The position numbers and the translations under genes were made by a program. DNA of 64,000 bases from Lactiplantibacillus paraplantarum. Lineage in GTDB: Bacteria > Bacillota > Bacilli > Lactobacillales > Lactobacillaceae. The stretch covers positions 2,232,001-2,296,000 of the forward strand of contig NZ_CP032744.1 in assembly GCF_003641145.1 (NCBI RefSeq), in the 5' to 3' direction. The notes under the pieces are model-generated. The model saw only the letters and a program-made list of their open reading frames with translations. It was not told the DNA's origin and did no database searches. Shown here one piece after another: positions 26,976 through 36,680 of the stretch (position 1 is the first letter of the stretch; every line of letters starts with the position of its first letter).

Positions 26976-29129
26976 ATGTTTACCAAATTTCGCCAATACG
27001 TTAATACGCGAATTGGATTTTTTTGGCTACTAGTCCTTCTATTTTGGGCCAAGACCATCTACGCGTACTTAACGGAATTTTCGTTAGGCGTTGCCGATCC
27101 ACTTCAAGCATTTTTAATGCTCGTGAACCCGATTGCAACGACGGTTTTCCTTTTTAGTCTGGCGTTCTACATTCGTAAAACCGGTGTATACTATTATATT
27201 CTGCTATTCATTGATGCTTTAGACACCATTTTACTGTATGCCAACGTGATCTATCATCGTGAATTTACGGATTTCATGACCGTTAGTACGATCACTGGAG
27301 TCTCCAAAGTTAGTCAGGGACTCACCGGTTCATCACTTGCATTGGCAAGTTGGGGTGACGTGCTATATTGGGCAGATATTATCGTCATCCTTGCCCTAGT
27401 TATTCTTCATCGAATCAAGCAAGAGGCCCGGCCAATTGCGAAACACACTGCCTTTGCCTATACTTCCGCCGCCATTGCCGGCTTTGGTCTCAACCTAACT
27501 TTGGCCGAAGCCAACCGTCCGCAACTACTGACCAGAACATTTGACCGTACCTATATTGTCAAATATCTTGGTCTCGATGCCTTCACGGTCTACGACGGTA
27601 TCAAAGACGAACAGACGAACCACCAACGGGCCAGTGCCAAAAAATCAGAACTGGACACCGTTAAAGATTATACTGAGTCTCACTATGCGGCTCCCAACGC
27701 CAAGATGTATGGGTTGGCTAAGGGACGTAACGTCATTGTGATTCATTTGGAAAGTTTTCAACAGTTCCTCATTGATCAGAAGGTCAATGGCAAGGAAGTA
27801 ACACCGTTCTTAAATAAGCTATACCATAGCAACGCAACTTACAGCTTTAAGAACTTCTTTCACCAAGTCGGTCAAGGAAAAACCTCCGATGCTGAAAACA
27901 TGCTTGAAACTAGCACTTATGGTCTTTCAACCGGCTCTTTGTTCTCCCAATTAGGTTCTGATAATACATTCCAAGCGGCTCCGGCGATTTTAAATCAACG
28001 CGCCAATTATTCGTCAGCAGTCTTCCATGGTAACGTTGCTAGCTTTTGGAATCGTAATAACACTTATAAGAACATGGGCTATCAATACTTCTTTGATGCT
28101 AGCTACTTCGATACCACGGGTGATAAGTCAACCGGTTACGGCTTGAAGGATAAGTTGCTATTCAAGAATTCTGTTCAGTACCTAGAGCGCTTACAACAAC
28201 CGTTCTACGTTAAGTACATTACGGTTACCAACCACTTCCCCTTCACTCTAGATAAGGAAGATACGACCTTTAAAACTACCGATACTAGCGATTCGGCAAT
28301 CAACGGTTATTTCCAAACTGCTCATTACCTCGACCAATCGATTAAAGAATTCTACACTTACTTGCAAAAGGCTGGTCTATTAAAGAATTCGATGATCGTG
28401 CTGTACGGTGATCATTATGGCCTGTCGAACAGTGAAAATTCAACGTTAGCCCCGATTTTGGGTAAATCGGCAGATGATTGGAGTTCCTTTGATAGTGCGC
28501 AGCTTCAGCGGGTCCCGTTCATGATCAATATACCTGAAATTAAGAGTGGTAAGGTCGAATCGACTTATGGTGGTGAAATCGATGTATTACCAACGATATT
28601 GCACCTACTTGGTATCTCTAGCAAACGCTACATTCAGTTTGGTACCGACCTTTTCTCCAAGCAACATGACAGTACCGTTGCCTTTCGCAATCGTGATTTT
28701 GTAACTTCTAAATACACCGTCCTAAGCGGTAAAATTTATGATAACGTGACGGGTGAAACAATTGATGACGACGAAGCGGTTCAAAAAACCGTCGATAAGG
28801 ATCAAAAAAAGGTCGATAAAGAATTGAGTCTTTCTGATTCACTTAACAACAAAAACCTGTTACGTTTTTACACACCAAAGGGTTTCAAGAAAGTCGACGC
28901 TTCAAATTACAATTACGCCGATGGCCTTGAAAAAGAAATTCAGATTCAGAATAAACTGGCTGGTAAGTCAACTAGTCTTTACTCGAAGAATGGTAACAAG
29001 TCCACCGATACACTGTATCAGACGGATGCACCAGAAGCTTCGCATAAGAAGACCGATTCAACTCGGATCAAGATTACCAATCCGGATGATACCGATAGTA
29101 CAACAACTAGTTCTAGTAATACCAACTAA
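26976..29129 (+). CDS. ltaS: LtaS-type lipoteichoic acid synthase family protein
   Basis: A 717-residue membrane sulfatase-fold protein. Five membrane segments occupy about residues 10-190; the extracytoplasmic alkaline-phosphatase-like domain follows. The catalytic Thr lies in GQGKTSDAENML (about residue 305), and metal ligands are in VIVIHLESFQQF, YGDHYGLS and FHGN. It polymerises glycerol-phosphate from phosphatidylglycerol onto a lipid anchor, or primes it. The last about 35 residues are a Ser/Thr/Asp-rich tail rarely seen in LtaS. ATG at 26976 is preceded by ATGAGG. L. plantarum-type genomes have more than one paralogue, so synthase or primase cannot be separated. Confidence 0.9.
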   Translation: MFTKFRQYVNTRIGFFWLLVLLFWAKTIYAYLTEFSLGVADPLQAFLMLVNPIATTVFLFSLAFYIRKTGVYYYILLFIDALDTILLYANVIYHREFTDFMTVSTITGVSKVSQGLTGSSLALASWGDVLYWADIIVILALVILHRIKQEARPIAKHTAFAYTSAAIAGFGLNLTLAEANRPQLLTRTFDRTYIVKYLGLDAFTVYDGIKDEQTNHQRASAKKSELDTVKDYTESHYAAPNAKMYGLAKGRNVIVIHLESFQQFLIDQKVNGKEVTPFLNKLYHSNATYSFKNFFHQVGQGKTSDAENMLETSTYGLSTGSLFSQLGSDNTFQAAPAILNQRANYSSAVFHGNVASFWNRNNTYKNMGYQYFFDASYFDTTGDKSTGYGLKDKLLFKNSVQYLERLQQPFYVKYITVTNHFPFTLDKEDTTFKTTDTSDSAINGYFQTAHYLDQSIKEFYTYLQKAGLLKNSMIVLYGDHYGLSNSENSTLAPILGKSADDWSSFDSAQLQRVPFMINIPEIKSGKVESTYGGEIDVLPTILHLLGISSKRYIQFGTDLFSKQHDSTVAFRNRDFVTSKYTVLSGKIYDNVTGETIDDDEAVQKTVDKDQKKVDKELSLSDSLNNKNLLRFYTPKGFKKVDASNYNYADGLEKEIQIQNKLAGKSTSLYSKNGNKSTDTLYQTDAPEASHKKTDSTRIKITNPDDTDSTTTSSSNTN

Positions 29130-29153
29130 GTGACAATAATCAAGAACTAACTG

Positions 29154-29198
29154 AAAAACGTTATGGGCGTTCACTTCACGTCCCATAGCGTTTTTTTT
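29154..29198 (+). terminator. Terminator of the LtaS-type gene
   Basis: AAAAACGTTATGGG and CCCATAGCGTTTTT stem followed by further T. Confidence 0.85.
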
Positions 29199-29307
29199 GT
29201 ACCTTAGTGTTCAACTAGTGGGCGTCCACTGGTATGGATTTCATGATAAAATAAAATTAATTATGACTCGATTCGTACTTAGCGAACCGAGATAGGAGGC
29301 ACCATTC

Positions 29308-31101
29308 ATGGGCGCTTGGCGTTTTTGGTGGGATAGTACCCACCGTTTCTATAAGAACTGGGGCAGTTACGTTGCCCTAATTTTCGGTACCAATATTGTT
29401 ATCAGTTATCTTGCCGTGCCATTCTTCAACTGGGTCTTGGAAATGCTTCTAAAATGGCAGCGCGTAAGTTATGTTTCCTATACTAATATTGGCAGCATTA
29501 TTATCCGCCAACCTTTGGCGGCCCTCGGGATGCTAGCCATTTTATTAGCCATTATTATTTTAGTTTACTGGCAATTCGCATTCCTATTACTCGGTATCAT
29601 CAATATTTTTCGCGGTCGGCCGCAAACAGTACGAGAAGTCTTACACTCGACATTCACTAGCTTGAATGCCACGTCACCGAGCACCTTTCTATTTTTTATC
29701 GGCTATTTCATGATCATCCTGCCATTCGGCAGCTTCATCTTCACGACGCCCCTACTGAATAAGGCGCGAATTCCTGCTTTTATTATTAGTTATCTAACGG
29801 ATAATCCCTGGATGACAGTCGGCCTAGTACTTTTCTACCTAGTGGCTGGTTACCTAGGTATTCGGCTCATTAGTCTATTACCGCTAATGATCATCGATGG
29901 CTTACCGTGGCGGCTGGCCGTCACCCGTAGCTGGCAACAAACACGTCATCATGTTCTTCGTTACATCTGGCTAATGGCCGTAACCTTACTTATGATTTTT
30001 CTAGTCGTCACCTTAATCTATACGCTAATTTATGTCGCTCAGCTACAGTTTGACAAGACTAGCTTTGCCATGGTTGCTGCAACCGTTAACCTCTTCATCA
30101 TGGAAGCAGTCACGGAAATTATTATCTGCTACACGACAGCTATCTTTATGATGTTGATTATCGTATGCTATCGCCAAGATTTTACAATTTTACGGCAACA
30201 ACCGTTATACTTCAATGAGGCACCCCGCTTACGCAAACTAACTCGTGCTAGCGTGGCGGTCGGTCTGATCTTAGCAACCAGTCTCCTAGTTGCCGTTAAT
30301 CTGGTCTACCTCAACGGGCTAGTAATTACCAAACCAATCATGATTTCCCACCGGGGTGTCGATGATGGTAATGGTGTTCAAAATACAATTCCGGCACTCG
30401 TAAAAACCAGCAAGGAACATCCTGATTATGTTGAAATGGATATTCAAGTCACTAAGGATCATCAATTTGTCGTGATGCATGATCCGACACTAAAGGCGCT
30501 TGCGGGAATTAAAAAGAAACCGTCACAATTAACACTCAAGCAACTGGAAAAAATTACCGTCCGTGAAAATGGCTATCAAGCAAAGATTCCAAGCTTTGAC
30601 GCCTATTTGCAAGCCGCTCACGCGCATCACCAAAAGTTATTAGTTGAAATCAAAACTAGCTCGGCGTACACCTCAGCCGATACTAAGCGTTTTATTAACC
30701 GTTACGGGGCGACGCTACTGGCAAACCATGACCAAGTTCATACACTCAGTTATAAAGTCATGCGGGACTTGAAACGCTTAGACAAGCAGCAGTTTGTCAG
30801 CTATATTCTGCCCTATAATTTAACGTTCCCCCACACGGACGCCAATGGCTACACCATGGAAGTTACCACTTTAAACGATCAATTTGTCGACAAAGCTGAG
30901 CGTTATCACAAGACCGTCTATGCTTGGGACATCGATGATACCGATCAGATGGATCAAATGATGTTTATGGGTGTAACCGGGGTCGTCACGGATAACTTAA
31001 CGGAAATGCAAGCCGAAGTGAAGAGCAACACTGATCATCCAAGTTACGCCAAGCTCTTGTTGACCTTCATGAATGAACTCAGCCTGACTAGCAATGAATA
31101 A
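29308..31101 (+). CDS. Membrane-anchored glycerophosphodiester phosphodiesterase
   Basis: A 597-residue protein. The N-terminal half (to about residue 340) has eight or so hydrophobic segments of the GPDPase membrane domain. The C-terminal GDPD TIM barrel starts at IMISHRGVDDGNGVQNTIPALVK and continues YVEMDIQVTKDHQFVVMHDPTL with the catalytic His pair and metal-binding Glu/Asp. It cleaves glycerophosphodiesters to glycerol-3-phosphate and an alcohol. Position directly after an LtaS-type gene suggests a role in lipoteichoic-acid or phosphatidylglycerol turnover. ATG at 29308 follows AGGAGG. Confidence 0.9.
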   Translation: MGAWRFWWDSTHRFYKNWGSYVALIFGTNIVISYLAVPFFNWVLEMLLKWQRVSYVSYTNIGSIIIRQPLAALGMLAILLAIIILVYWQFAFLLLGIINIFRGRPQTVREVLHSTFTSLNATSPSTFLFFIGYFMIILPFGSFIFTTPLLNKARIPAFIISYLTDNPWMTVGLVLFYLVAGYLGIRLISLLPLMIIDGLPWRLAVTRSWQQTRHHVLRYIWLMAVTLLMIFLVVTLIYTLIYVAQLQFDKTSFAMVAATVNLFIMEAVTEIIICYTTAIFMMLIIVCYRQDFTILRQQPLYFNEAPRLRKLTRASVAVGLILATSLLVAVNLVYLNGLVITKPIMISHRGVDDGNGVQNTIPALVKTSKEHPDYVEMDIQVTKDHQFVVMHDPTLKALAGIKKKPSQLTLKQLEKITVRENGYQAKIPSFDAYLQAAHAHHQKLLVEIKTSSAYTSADTKRFINRYGATLLANHDQVHTLSYKVMRDLKRLDKQQFVSYILPYNLTFPHTDANGYTMEVTTLNDQFVDKAERYHKTVYAWDIDDTDQMDQMMFMGVTGVVTDNLTEMQAEVKSNTDHPSYAKLLLTFMNELSLTSNE

Positions 31102-31249
31102 CAATACCTCAGTATGAAGTCCCACATTTTAAAGGAAATACTCTTTTAAGCAGCTCACAAATTCCAGGTTGCTAGCATCCAAAAATAATGTCAGACAACG
31201 TTGTTGACGGATGATACTGCTTATCATCTGCATTTTATAAGTAGCACAA

Positions 31250-31296
31250 AAATAAGGGCGGACTCAGTATTTAGTGATGCTGAGTCCGCCCTTATT
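31250..31296. terminator. Bidirectional terminator between GDPD and ferredoxin reductase genes
   Basis: AATAAGGGCGGACTCAG and CTGAGTCCGCCCTTATT form a perfect 17-bp stem. The 150 bases before it hold nothing recognisable. Confidence 0.9.
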
Positions 31297-31304
31297 CAAG
31301 TTGT

Positions 31305-32300
31305 TTACATTTTCTCAAAGACGGTCGTACTGTGCAATGGACTGCGCCGTTCTGGGTACAAAGCCATCATTAACTGATTGACTGCGTTTGGTGCTTCGCC
31401 AAAACCGCTCGCAATCAGTCCCAACTTACCGGGATAAATGATTGTATCACCAATGGCCGCAATCCCTGGAATATCGGTATTCATTTGCGTATCAACCGTA
31501 ATCAACCGGTGTTCCATCGTTGGCGTAACGTGCCAATTACGAATCACTTTATTATCCGCAATAAAGCCATAATTAACGATCAAATCATCAACTGCCAACG
31601 TTTCTTCGGCGGTCCCCCGTACTTCTTTCATCGTTAATTCCAGCTGACCATCCGTAGTTTCAGCAAGCTGCTTGATCAAAAATGGCGTTTTTATCGCCAC
31701 GGACGATGCCTTTAGTAAGTCAACGTTGTGTTCCATACCGCGGAATCGGTCTCGCCGGTGCATAATGTAGACTTGTTTGGCAACTGACTCCAACATTAGT
31801 GCCATGTCAATCGCTGAATCACCACCGCCAGCAACCAGCACCGTTTGATCTCGAAACTGCTCAACACTAGGAATATGGTAAAACAATTGTTTATTCTCAA
31901 AATCAGCTGCATTATCAACCGCCAGACGCCGGGGTTCAAAAGCCCCACTGCCGGTCGCAACAATAATCGCCTTTGTATGCGATTGTTGCCCATTAGCTGT
32001 CGTAATCGTAAAATCACCCATCGCACCAGTTACATCCATCACCGGACTAGCTAACTGAATATCAATTGGAAACTGCTTCAACTGGGCTTCAAGTTGTGCC
32101 ACTAGCTCGCGCCCTTTAATTGCCGGATAACCAGCGACATCATGAATCACCTTTTCAGGATACAAGGTTTGAACCTGTCCACCTAATTCAGGTAAGCTTT
32201 CTAATAACTGCACACGCGCATTACGCATGCCAGCATAGAAGGCTGCAAACATCCCAACCGGGCCACCACCAATAATTGTTAAATCGTATTCTGAATTCAT
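31305..32300 (-). CDS. Ferredoxin/flavodoxin-NADP+ reductase, thioredoxin-reductase-like
   Basis: A 331-residue flavoprotein of the YumC-type FNR group. FAD motif TIIGGGPVGMFAAFYAGMR and LPELGGQVQTLYPEK are at the N-terminus; NADPH motif VLVAGGGDSAIDMALML is at about residue 155. The CxxC redox pair of true thioredoxin reductase is absent there, which separates FNR from TrxB. C-terminal GDTIIYPGKLGLIASGFGEA binds FAD. Electron carrier partner unknown. Single gene with a strong terminator. Confidence 0.9.
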   Translation of the reverse strand: MNSEYDLTIIGGGPVGMFAAFYAGMRNARVQLLESLPELGGQVQTLYPEKVIHDVAGYPAIKGRELVAQLEAQLKQFPIDIQLASPVMDVTGAMGDFTITTANGQQSHTKAIIVATGSGAFEPRRLAVDNAADFENKQLFYHIPSVEQFRDQTVLVAGGGDSAIDMALMLESVAKQVYIMHRRDRFRGMEHNVDLLKASSVAIKTPFLIKQLAETTDGQLELTMKEVRGTAEETLAVDDLIVNYGFIADNKVIRNWHVTPTMEHRLITVDTQMNTDIPGIAAIGDTIIYPGKLGLIASGFGEAPNAVNQLMMALYPERRSPLHSTTVFEKM

Positions 32301-32423
32301 CGTTTCCCAGCTCTCTTGTATGTAGATTTGTTGCTTCTAATTCTAGTGGATTCCACGAAGGTTTGCAAAACCAATTTCGCTAATTACGACTATAATAGAC
32401 TTAAAAAACGAGGCAGCTTAACC

Positions 32424-33182
32424 ATGCGACGATTAAAAATCATTAAAATAATGGCGGTTCTAAGCACGACCCTCATTGTCAGTCTAGGAACATATTGGCA
32501 GTATCGACTGAGCCCATTGCGAAAAGCACAAGTCAATCAAACAACGATCCCAACAATTTTTGTTGGTGGTGATTATGCGCGCGCCTTTTCCACGAACGGT
32601 TTTGTACACCGATTAACTACTGCACGCCTCATGACCAAGGGGTTAGTCGTCCATGTCAGTCAATCTGGCCATGTTACCGTTCAACAATTTGGCACCCTAA
32701 AGGATAATCCCACGATCCAAGTCATTTTTGCTGATAACCACCATGCCAAACGACAGGCTCGTCAATTTGCTAGTGTCATGCATATCCTTGCAACTCGCTA
32801 CCACGTGACCCATTACAATGCTGTCGGTCATTCATCTGGTGGCAATATTATTTTCGATTATTTAACTGCTGACCAGTCTCACCCAGCCCAGATTGACAAG
32901 TTTGTCACGATTGGCTCAACCTACCCTGGATTGACCGCCCAAGTATTAAAACACTTACCGCGAAAGCTGCCCATCTTAAACATTGGTGGTCAAATCTGGC
33001 AAACTAGCGGTGACGGTGGCGTTAATTTACAAGCTGTACTCACATTTAGTCGCCAGTTACAAACAGCTGGTTGGCAACCGCAGACGGCGATTATTCACGG
33101 CAGTCCACTTACTGCCAGTCACTCTATGCTCCATATCAATCCCCAAGTGGACCTATTGATTATTCACTTTTTATATGATTAA
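32424..33182 (+). CDS. Secreted DUF915 alpha/beta hydrolase
   Basis: A 252-residue protein with an N-terminal membrane/signal segment (residues about 7-25) and an alpha/beta-hydrolase core. The nucleophile elbow is GHSSGGNI (about residue 145), preceded by the FVGGDYARAFSTNGFVHRL strand-loop. DUF915 hydrolases are extracellular lipase-like proteins of lactobacilli with no fixed substrate. ATG at 32424 lies after AACGAGG; upstream frame has no ribosome site. Confidence 0.85.
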   Translation: MRRLKIIKIMAVLSTTLIVSLGTYWQYRLSPLRKAQVNQTTIPTIFVGGDYARAFSTNGFVHRLTTARLMTKGLVVHVSQSGHVTVQQFGTLKDNPTIQVIFADNHHAKRQARQFASVMHILATRYHVTHYNAVGHSSGGNIIFDYLTADQSHPAQIDKFVTIGSTYPGLTAQVLKHLPRKLPILNIGGQIWQTSGDGGVNLQAVLTFSRQLQTAGWQPQTAIIHGSPLTASHSMLHINPQVDLLIIHFLYD

Positions 33183-33217
33183 GATAAGATTGATGCCTAA
33201 TCTCGTAGCAAGTAAGT

Positions 33218-33319
33218 GTGAGACAAAAGGTGGTCATTAACGTAAATTCGGCGATTATTCCTAAGTTTGGGATAACCGCCGAATTTACATTAGGCGCAAC
33301 AAGCAACCTTTTGGCGCAC
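33218..33319. repeat. Nested palindromic intergenic repeat
   Basis: A 102-bp nested palindrome. The outer arms are GTGAGACAAAAGGT and its inverted near-match ACCTTTTGGCGCAC; the inner, near-perfect arms are GTAAATTCGGCG and CGCCGAATTTAC, extended by TTATTCC/GGGATAA. It lies between the DUF915 hydrolase and the surface protein gene. The design recalls small BOX-like repeats, but I see one copy here only. It could also end transcription of the hydrolase gene, though no T-run follows. Confidence 0.6.
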
Positions 33320-33541
33320 GTTTCGACAATATGGATAGAACCAGCTCATTTTTTTAAATTGAACTCGCACAATTAGCCCTGTCCAAGATGCTTTGTACTG
33401 ACCCTTCTAAGTACTGAAAAATGAACCGCTACACTGAATCCAACGCGATTGGTTAGTTTAAAAAGCGAACAAAACTCCGATTGTACTCCGCTTGTACACG
33501 AATGGTAAGCTATGGGTATACTTTAGATGGAGGCGATTACC
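33320..33541 (+). other. Upstream region of the surface protein gene
   Basis: No open frame. TTGTAC followed after 19 bases by TATACT about 25 bases before the start could be a promoter with a long spacer. Otherwise nothing recognised. Confidence 0.35.
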
Positions 33542-34882
33542 ATGCGCAATAAATGGCGGTGGTTATTATTAGCAATAACAGGAATTTTCTTTTTGATGTT
33601 TGGCCCACCATTAGTTAGTCAAGCTCGTGATGTTATCGAAGCCACTGGCAATGATGCAAATAGTGCCATTATTAAAGATAGCAACGGTACCATTATTTCT
33701 CACGATGCACAATTGCCAGCAGATCAAGATTATACTGTCAATTATAACTGGCGAATTCCCAACAACGTGAAAATAACGGCCGGAGATACCATGACTTTTC
33801 AGATTCCTGAAAACGTTCAGATCACAACGGACAGGTCCTTCCCGATGAATGGGTTTATCGGTGGAACTGTCGGTACATTTAACCTTGCTGCGGGTTCCCA
33901 CACTGGTATTGTAACGTTTAATCAAGCCTACCAAATAGCCACTATGAATCGTTCTGGCTACGTTAGATTAACTGTCAAAGGAACCGTTCCAAGCCAACCA
34001 AGTAACACGACCCCGATTGCCCTAGAAAAATCCGCTGCCTGGGTCGATGCTTCAGACCCACGGCGAATCAACTGGACCGTACACGTGCTGGCAAACAATA
34101 ATACACTCGTCAACCCAACTTTTACTGATACGTTAAGCAATAATCATGAATACGTTGCTGGTAGTGCCAGTTTAAAAGAGCAGGACGGCACTGTTATTCC
34201 AGTCACCACTACTGCCACTGGTCAACAAGTGACATTTGCCGCTAACGGCCGCTATCTTAAAGATTTGATTTTAACTTATCAAACTAAAACGAATCAACCA
34301 GATGGCAAAGACACTTTTGAAAATAGTGTCAACTACCAAGATAGTAACGATAATAGTGGTCACGCTGAAGCCTCGATTGATCGTCTAGAACCAGATATTC
34401 CCGAAGAACCCAACGTTACAGAACCGCAAGAGCCGGGAGACGAAGACAATCCGGGAACTGAAGAACCCGGAACTGAAGAACCTGGAACTGAGCAGCCCGG
34501 AACTGAAGAACCTGGAACTGAAGAACCTGGAACTAAAGAACCTAATGTCGAAAAACCTGAAGTTTCCGAACCGAAGAATCCAGGGGCTGAAAATTCTAAG
34601 CAACTTTCGATCGCTAAACCCAACACTTCATCACCACTCACTACTACCGGACTCAATACCACAAGCGGGTCCAACAAAAATACGCTAGTACCATCCAAAC
34701 CAACCAATCAGTTACCGGCGACTGCCACCGCCATTTTTGACCGTACTAATAATCACAGTAACCAGTCATTACCACAAACTGATGAACATCCAGCAACTGG
34801 ACTCGCTTGGTTAGGACTTGTCGTACTGCTAGGATTACTTAGTCTCGGTCTTGGTACCATGCACCATTATCCTCGTTACTAG
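33542..34882 (+). CDS. Sortase-anchored surface adhesin with LPQTDE motif
   Basis: A 446-residue cell-wall protein. Signal peptide WRWLLLAITGIFFLMFGPPLVSQA; two Ig-like domains of the SdrG/collagen-binding type (about residues 30-155 and 160-280); a Pro/Glu-rich spacer of five-residue EEPGT repeats (about 300-335); a Ser/Thr-rich stalk; then the sorting signal LPQTDE, a hydrophobic helix (LAWLGLVVLLGLLSLGLG) and a short tail HHYPRY. LPQTxE is the sortase A signal typical of L. plantarum. ATG at 33542 follows ATGGAGG. A role in adhesion is inferred from the domain type; ligand unknown. Confidence 0.88.
   Translation: MRNKWRWLLLAITGIFFLMFGPPLVSQARDVIEATGNDANSAIIKDSNGTIISHDAQLPADQDYTVNYNWRIPNNVKITAGDTMTFQIPENVQITTDRSFPMNGFIGGTVGTFNLAAGSHTGIVTFNQAYQIATMNRSGYVRLTVKGTVPSQPSNTTPIALEKSAAWVDASDPRRINWTVHVLANNNTLVNPTFTDTLSNNHEYVAGSASLKEQDGTVIPVTTTATGQQVTFAANGRYLKDLILTYQTKTNQPDGKDTFENSVNYQDSNDNSGHAEASIDRLEPDIPEEPNVTEPQEPGDEDNPGTEEPGTEEPGTEQPGTEEPGTEEPGTKEPNVEKPEVSEPKNPGAENSKQLSIAKPNTSSPLTTTGLNTTSGSNKNTLVPSKPTNQLPATATAIFDRTNNHSNQSLPQTDEHPATGLAWLGLVVLLGLLSLGLGTMHHYPRY
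34451..34541 (+). repeat. 15-bp tandem repeat inside the surface protein gene
   Basis: About six units of GAAGAACCTGGAACT-like sequence encoding EEPGT, with synonymous variation (CCC/CCT, GGG/GGA). The number of units is likely to vary between strains. Confidence 0.85.
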
Positions 34883-35216
34883 TTGCGGTCGCTTTCTGAG
34901 CCATCTCAGCATTTTTCAACGTTGATTTTGCTTCGTTAGCTCTACAACACACGCTTACCGTTTCTCAATCAATCGTTCTCCCAAAAACTAGCGTCAGCTG
35001 GTCATTAAAACAAAGCATCAACCAGCCCTCACCTTTTGAGCGTTCAAAGACCATACACTAAAATGGACTTCTCCAGAATTTGATTCTTGAGAAGTCCATT
35101 TTACTTTGAACTCAGCATATCAGCACTTTCATCAATAGCCAGCTTAAAACAATCATTTACCCGTTACCTAGCCAGCTCACCTGTCAGTCTAACTAGTACA
35201 ACCATCACACAGCCGC
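34883..35216. other. Intergenic region with one terminator
   Basis: Between convergent surface-protein and PPK2 genes. Apart from the hairpin at 35059-35104 I see no open frame, repeat or promoter in it. Confidence 0.5.
35059..35104. terminator. Terminator between the surface protein and PPK2 genes
   Basis: AAAATGGACTTCTC and GAGAAGTCCATTTT form a perfect 14-bp stem with inner AGAAT/ATTCT pairing. Confidence 0.8.
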
Positions 35217-36101
35217 CTAGTCGGTTTCACGATCCAGTTGCTCCAGCGCCGTTTTTAGTTGCAACTGTGCACTAGTATCTAGTGATGGGTAGGCCAACGG
35301 CAATTCAGCCAGCCGTTGATTGATAATTTCGGACACGCACAGCCGCGAGTACCACTTACTATCCGATGGAATAACGTACCATGGCACCGCCTTGGAAGCT
35401 GTATTCGTAATGGCATCATCATAAACACGTTGATAATCATCCCAATACTGCCGTTCTTGAATATCAGCTGCTGAGAATTTCCAGTTGTGACTCGGAATCT
35501 CGATACGGCGAATAAAGCGCTGCTTCTGTTCAGCCTTCGACATATGCAAGAAGAATTTGAGCACTAAATACCCGTTATGCTGCAAATAATCTTCAAAATA
35601 TCGCAAATCGCCAAACCGGCGCTCAAAAAATGCATCGTTAACTTGTTTGTTAGTCTCAATATCACCCACATGTTCGTTCACAATGATGTCTGGATGCACC
35701 CGACTAACTAACACGTCTTCGTAATACGACCGATTAAAAATGCCAATCATGCCCCGCTTAGGAATCCGATCATGAACGCGCCATAAATAATCATGAGCAA
35801 TTTCTTGACTAGTCGGTTGCTTAAATGATGTGACTTCACACCCCTGAGGGTTCACCCCACTCATGACATGACGAATCATACTATCCTTGCCCGCCGCGTC
35901 CATGGCCTGAAAAATAATCAGGACACCATAGCGATCCTGCGCATATAATTTTCCCTGTAATTCAGACAGCTGCTTAATATTTTTTGCAATCTGATTTTTA
36001 ATAACTTTTTCATCCTGGAATTCCGGATCAACCGTGGTTGCTAACTTGGTTAACCCCAACTTTTGCTTTCCCGTATACCGATAATGTTTTTCAAAATTCA
36101 C
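35217..36101 (-). CDS. Polyphosphate kinase 2 family protein
   Basis: A 294-residue PPK2-type kinase that transfers phosphate between polyphosphate and nucleotides. Walker A FQAMDAAGKDSMIRHVMSGVNPQG (about residues 62-85), the SFKQPTSQEIAHDYLWR segment, and the lid/Walker B region GIFNRSYYEDVLVSRVHP are all present. Size fits class I or III; class cannot be fixed by eye. GTG at 36101 is preceded by GAGAGGAAG. It follows the nitroreductase stop by 18 bases, so the two form an operon. Confidence 0.9.
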   Translation of the reverse strand: MNFEKHYRYTGKQKLGLTKLATTVDPEFQDEKVIKNQIAKNIKQLSELQGKLYAQDRYGVLIIFQAMDAAGKDSMIRHVMSGVNPQGCEVTSFKQPTSQEIAHDYLWRVHDRIPKRGMIGIFNRSYYEDVLVSRVHPDIIVNEHVGDIETNKQVNDAFFERRFGDLRYFEDYLQHNGYLVLKFFLHMSKAEQKQRFIRRIEIPSHNWKFSAADIQERQYWDDYQRVYDDAITNTASKAVPWYVIPSDSKWYSRLCVSEIINQRLAELPLAYPSLDTSAQLQLKTALEQLDRETD

Positions 36102-36119
36102 GTTCTGACTTCCTCTCAA

Positions 36120-36680
36120 TCAACGATACGCCACTAATGTCTCCAATGGCTGATGTTCGGCCATTTGACCAGCAACGGCCGCTTTTCCAATTGACACCAA
36201 CAATAACGGCTGGTACCGCTGGGCATCTAGTCCCAGAATTGTTGTAAATCCGGCGGCATCAAAACCGGTCATTGGATTCGTATCATAGCCATGTGCCTTA
36301 GCAACTAGCATAAATTGCATCGCAATCAGACCAGCATCTAGTGATTCAATCGTAAGCGGACTATCTTCCCTTGGCACTTCTTGTCCCGCTTGAAAGGCCG
36401 GAACTTGGTGCCGATTAGCGCGGTCGACCACAAACAAGACGACCGCACTAGCTGTTGTTAACTGACTCGTATTCCCAGTCGCTGTACATAACCGTTGTCG
36501 TAGTTGTTGATCCGTAATGACTAACGCTCGAATCGGTTGCTGATTCAGGGCAGTTGGCGCCAAAAACGCCGTCTGCAACATCGCACTCATTTCCTCACGT
36601 GTAATTTCAGTTTGGCCATCATATTGCCGAACGGAATGCCGCGCATTCATGATTGCTTCTACTGGATTTTTAGTCGTCAT
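36120..36680 (-). CDS. Nitroreductase family protein
   Basis: A 186-residue FMN-dependent oxidoreductase. FMN-binding RHSVRQYDG near residue 14, AFLAPTALNQQPIRALVI, and GLIAMQFMLVAKAHGYDTNPMTGF are as expected. It reduces nitro compounds, quinones or similar with NAD(P)H; substrate unknown. Shares an operon with PPK2. Confidence 0.88.
   Translation of the reverse strand: MTTKNPVEAIMNARHSVRQYDGQTEITREEMSAMLQTAFLAPTALNQQPIRALVITDQQLRQRLCTATGNTSQLTTASAVVLFVVDRANRHQVPAFQAGQEVPREDSPLTIESLDAGLIAMQFMLVAKAHGYDTNPMTGFDAAGFTTILGLDAQRYQPLLLVSIGKAAVAGQMAEHQPLETLVAYR

Noticed and set aside
34451..34541. Regular 15-bp repeats as a possible CRISPR array
   Set aside because: Units are directly adjacent with no spacers and lie in frame inside a surface protein gene.
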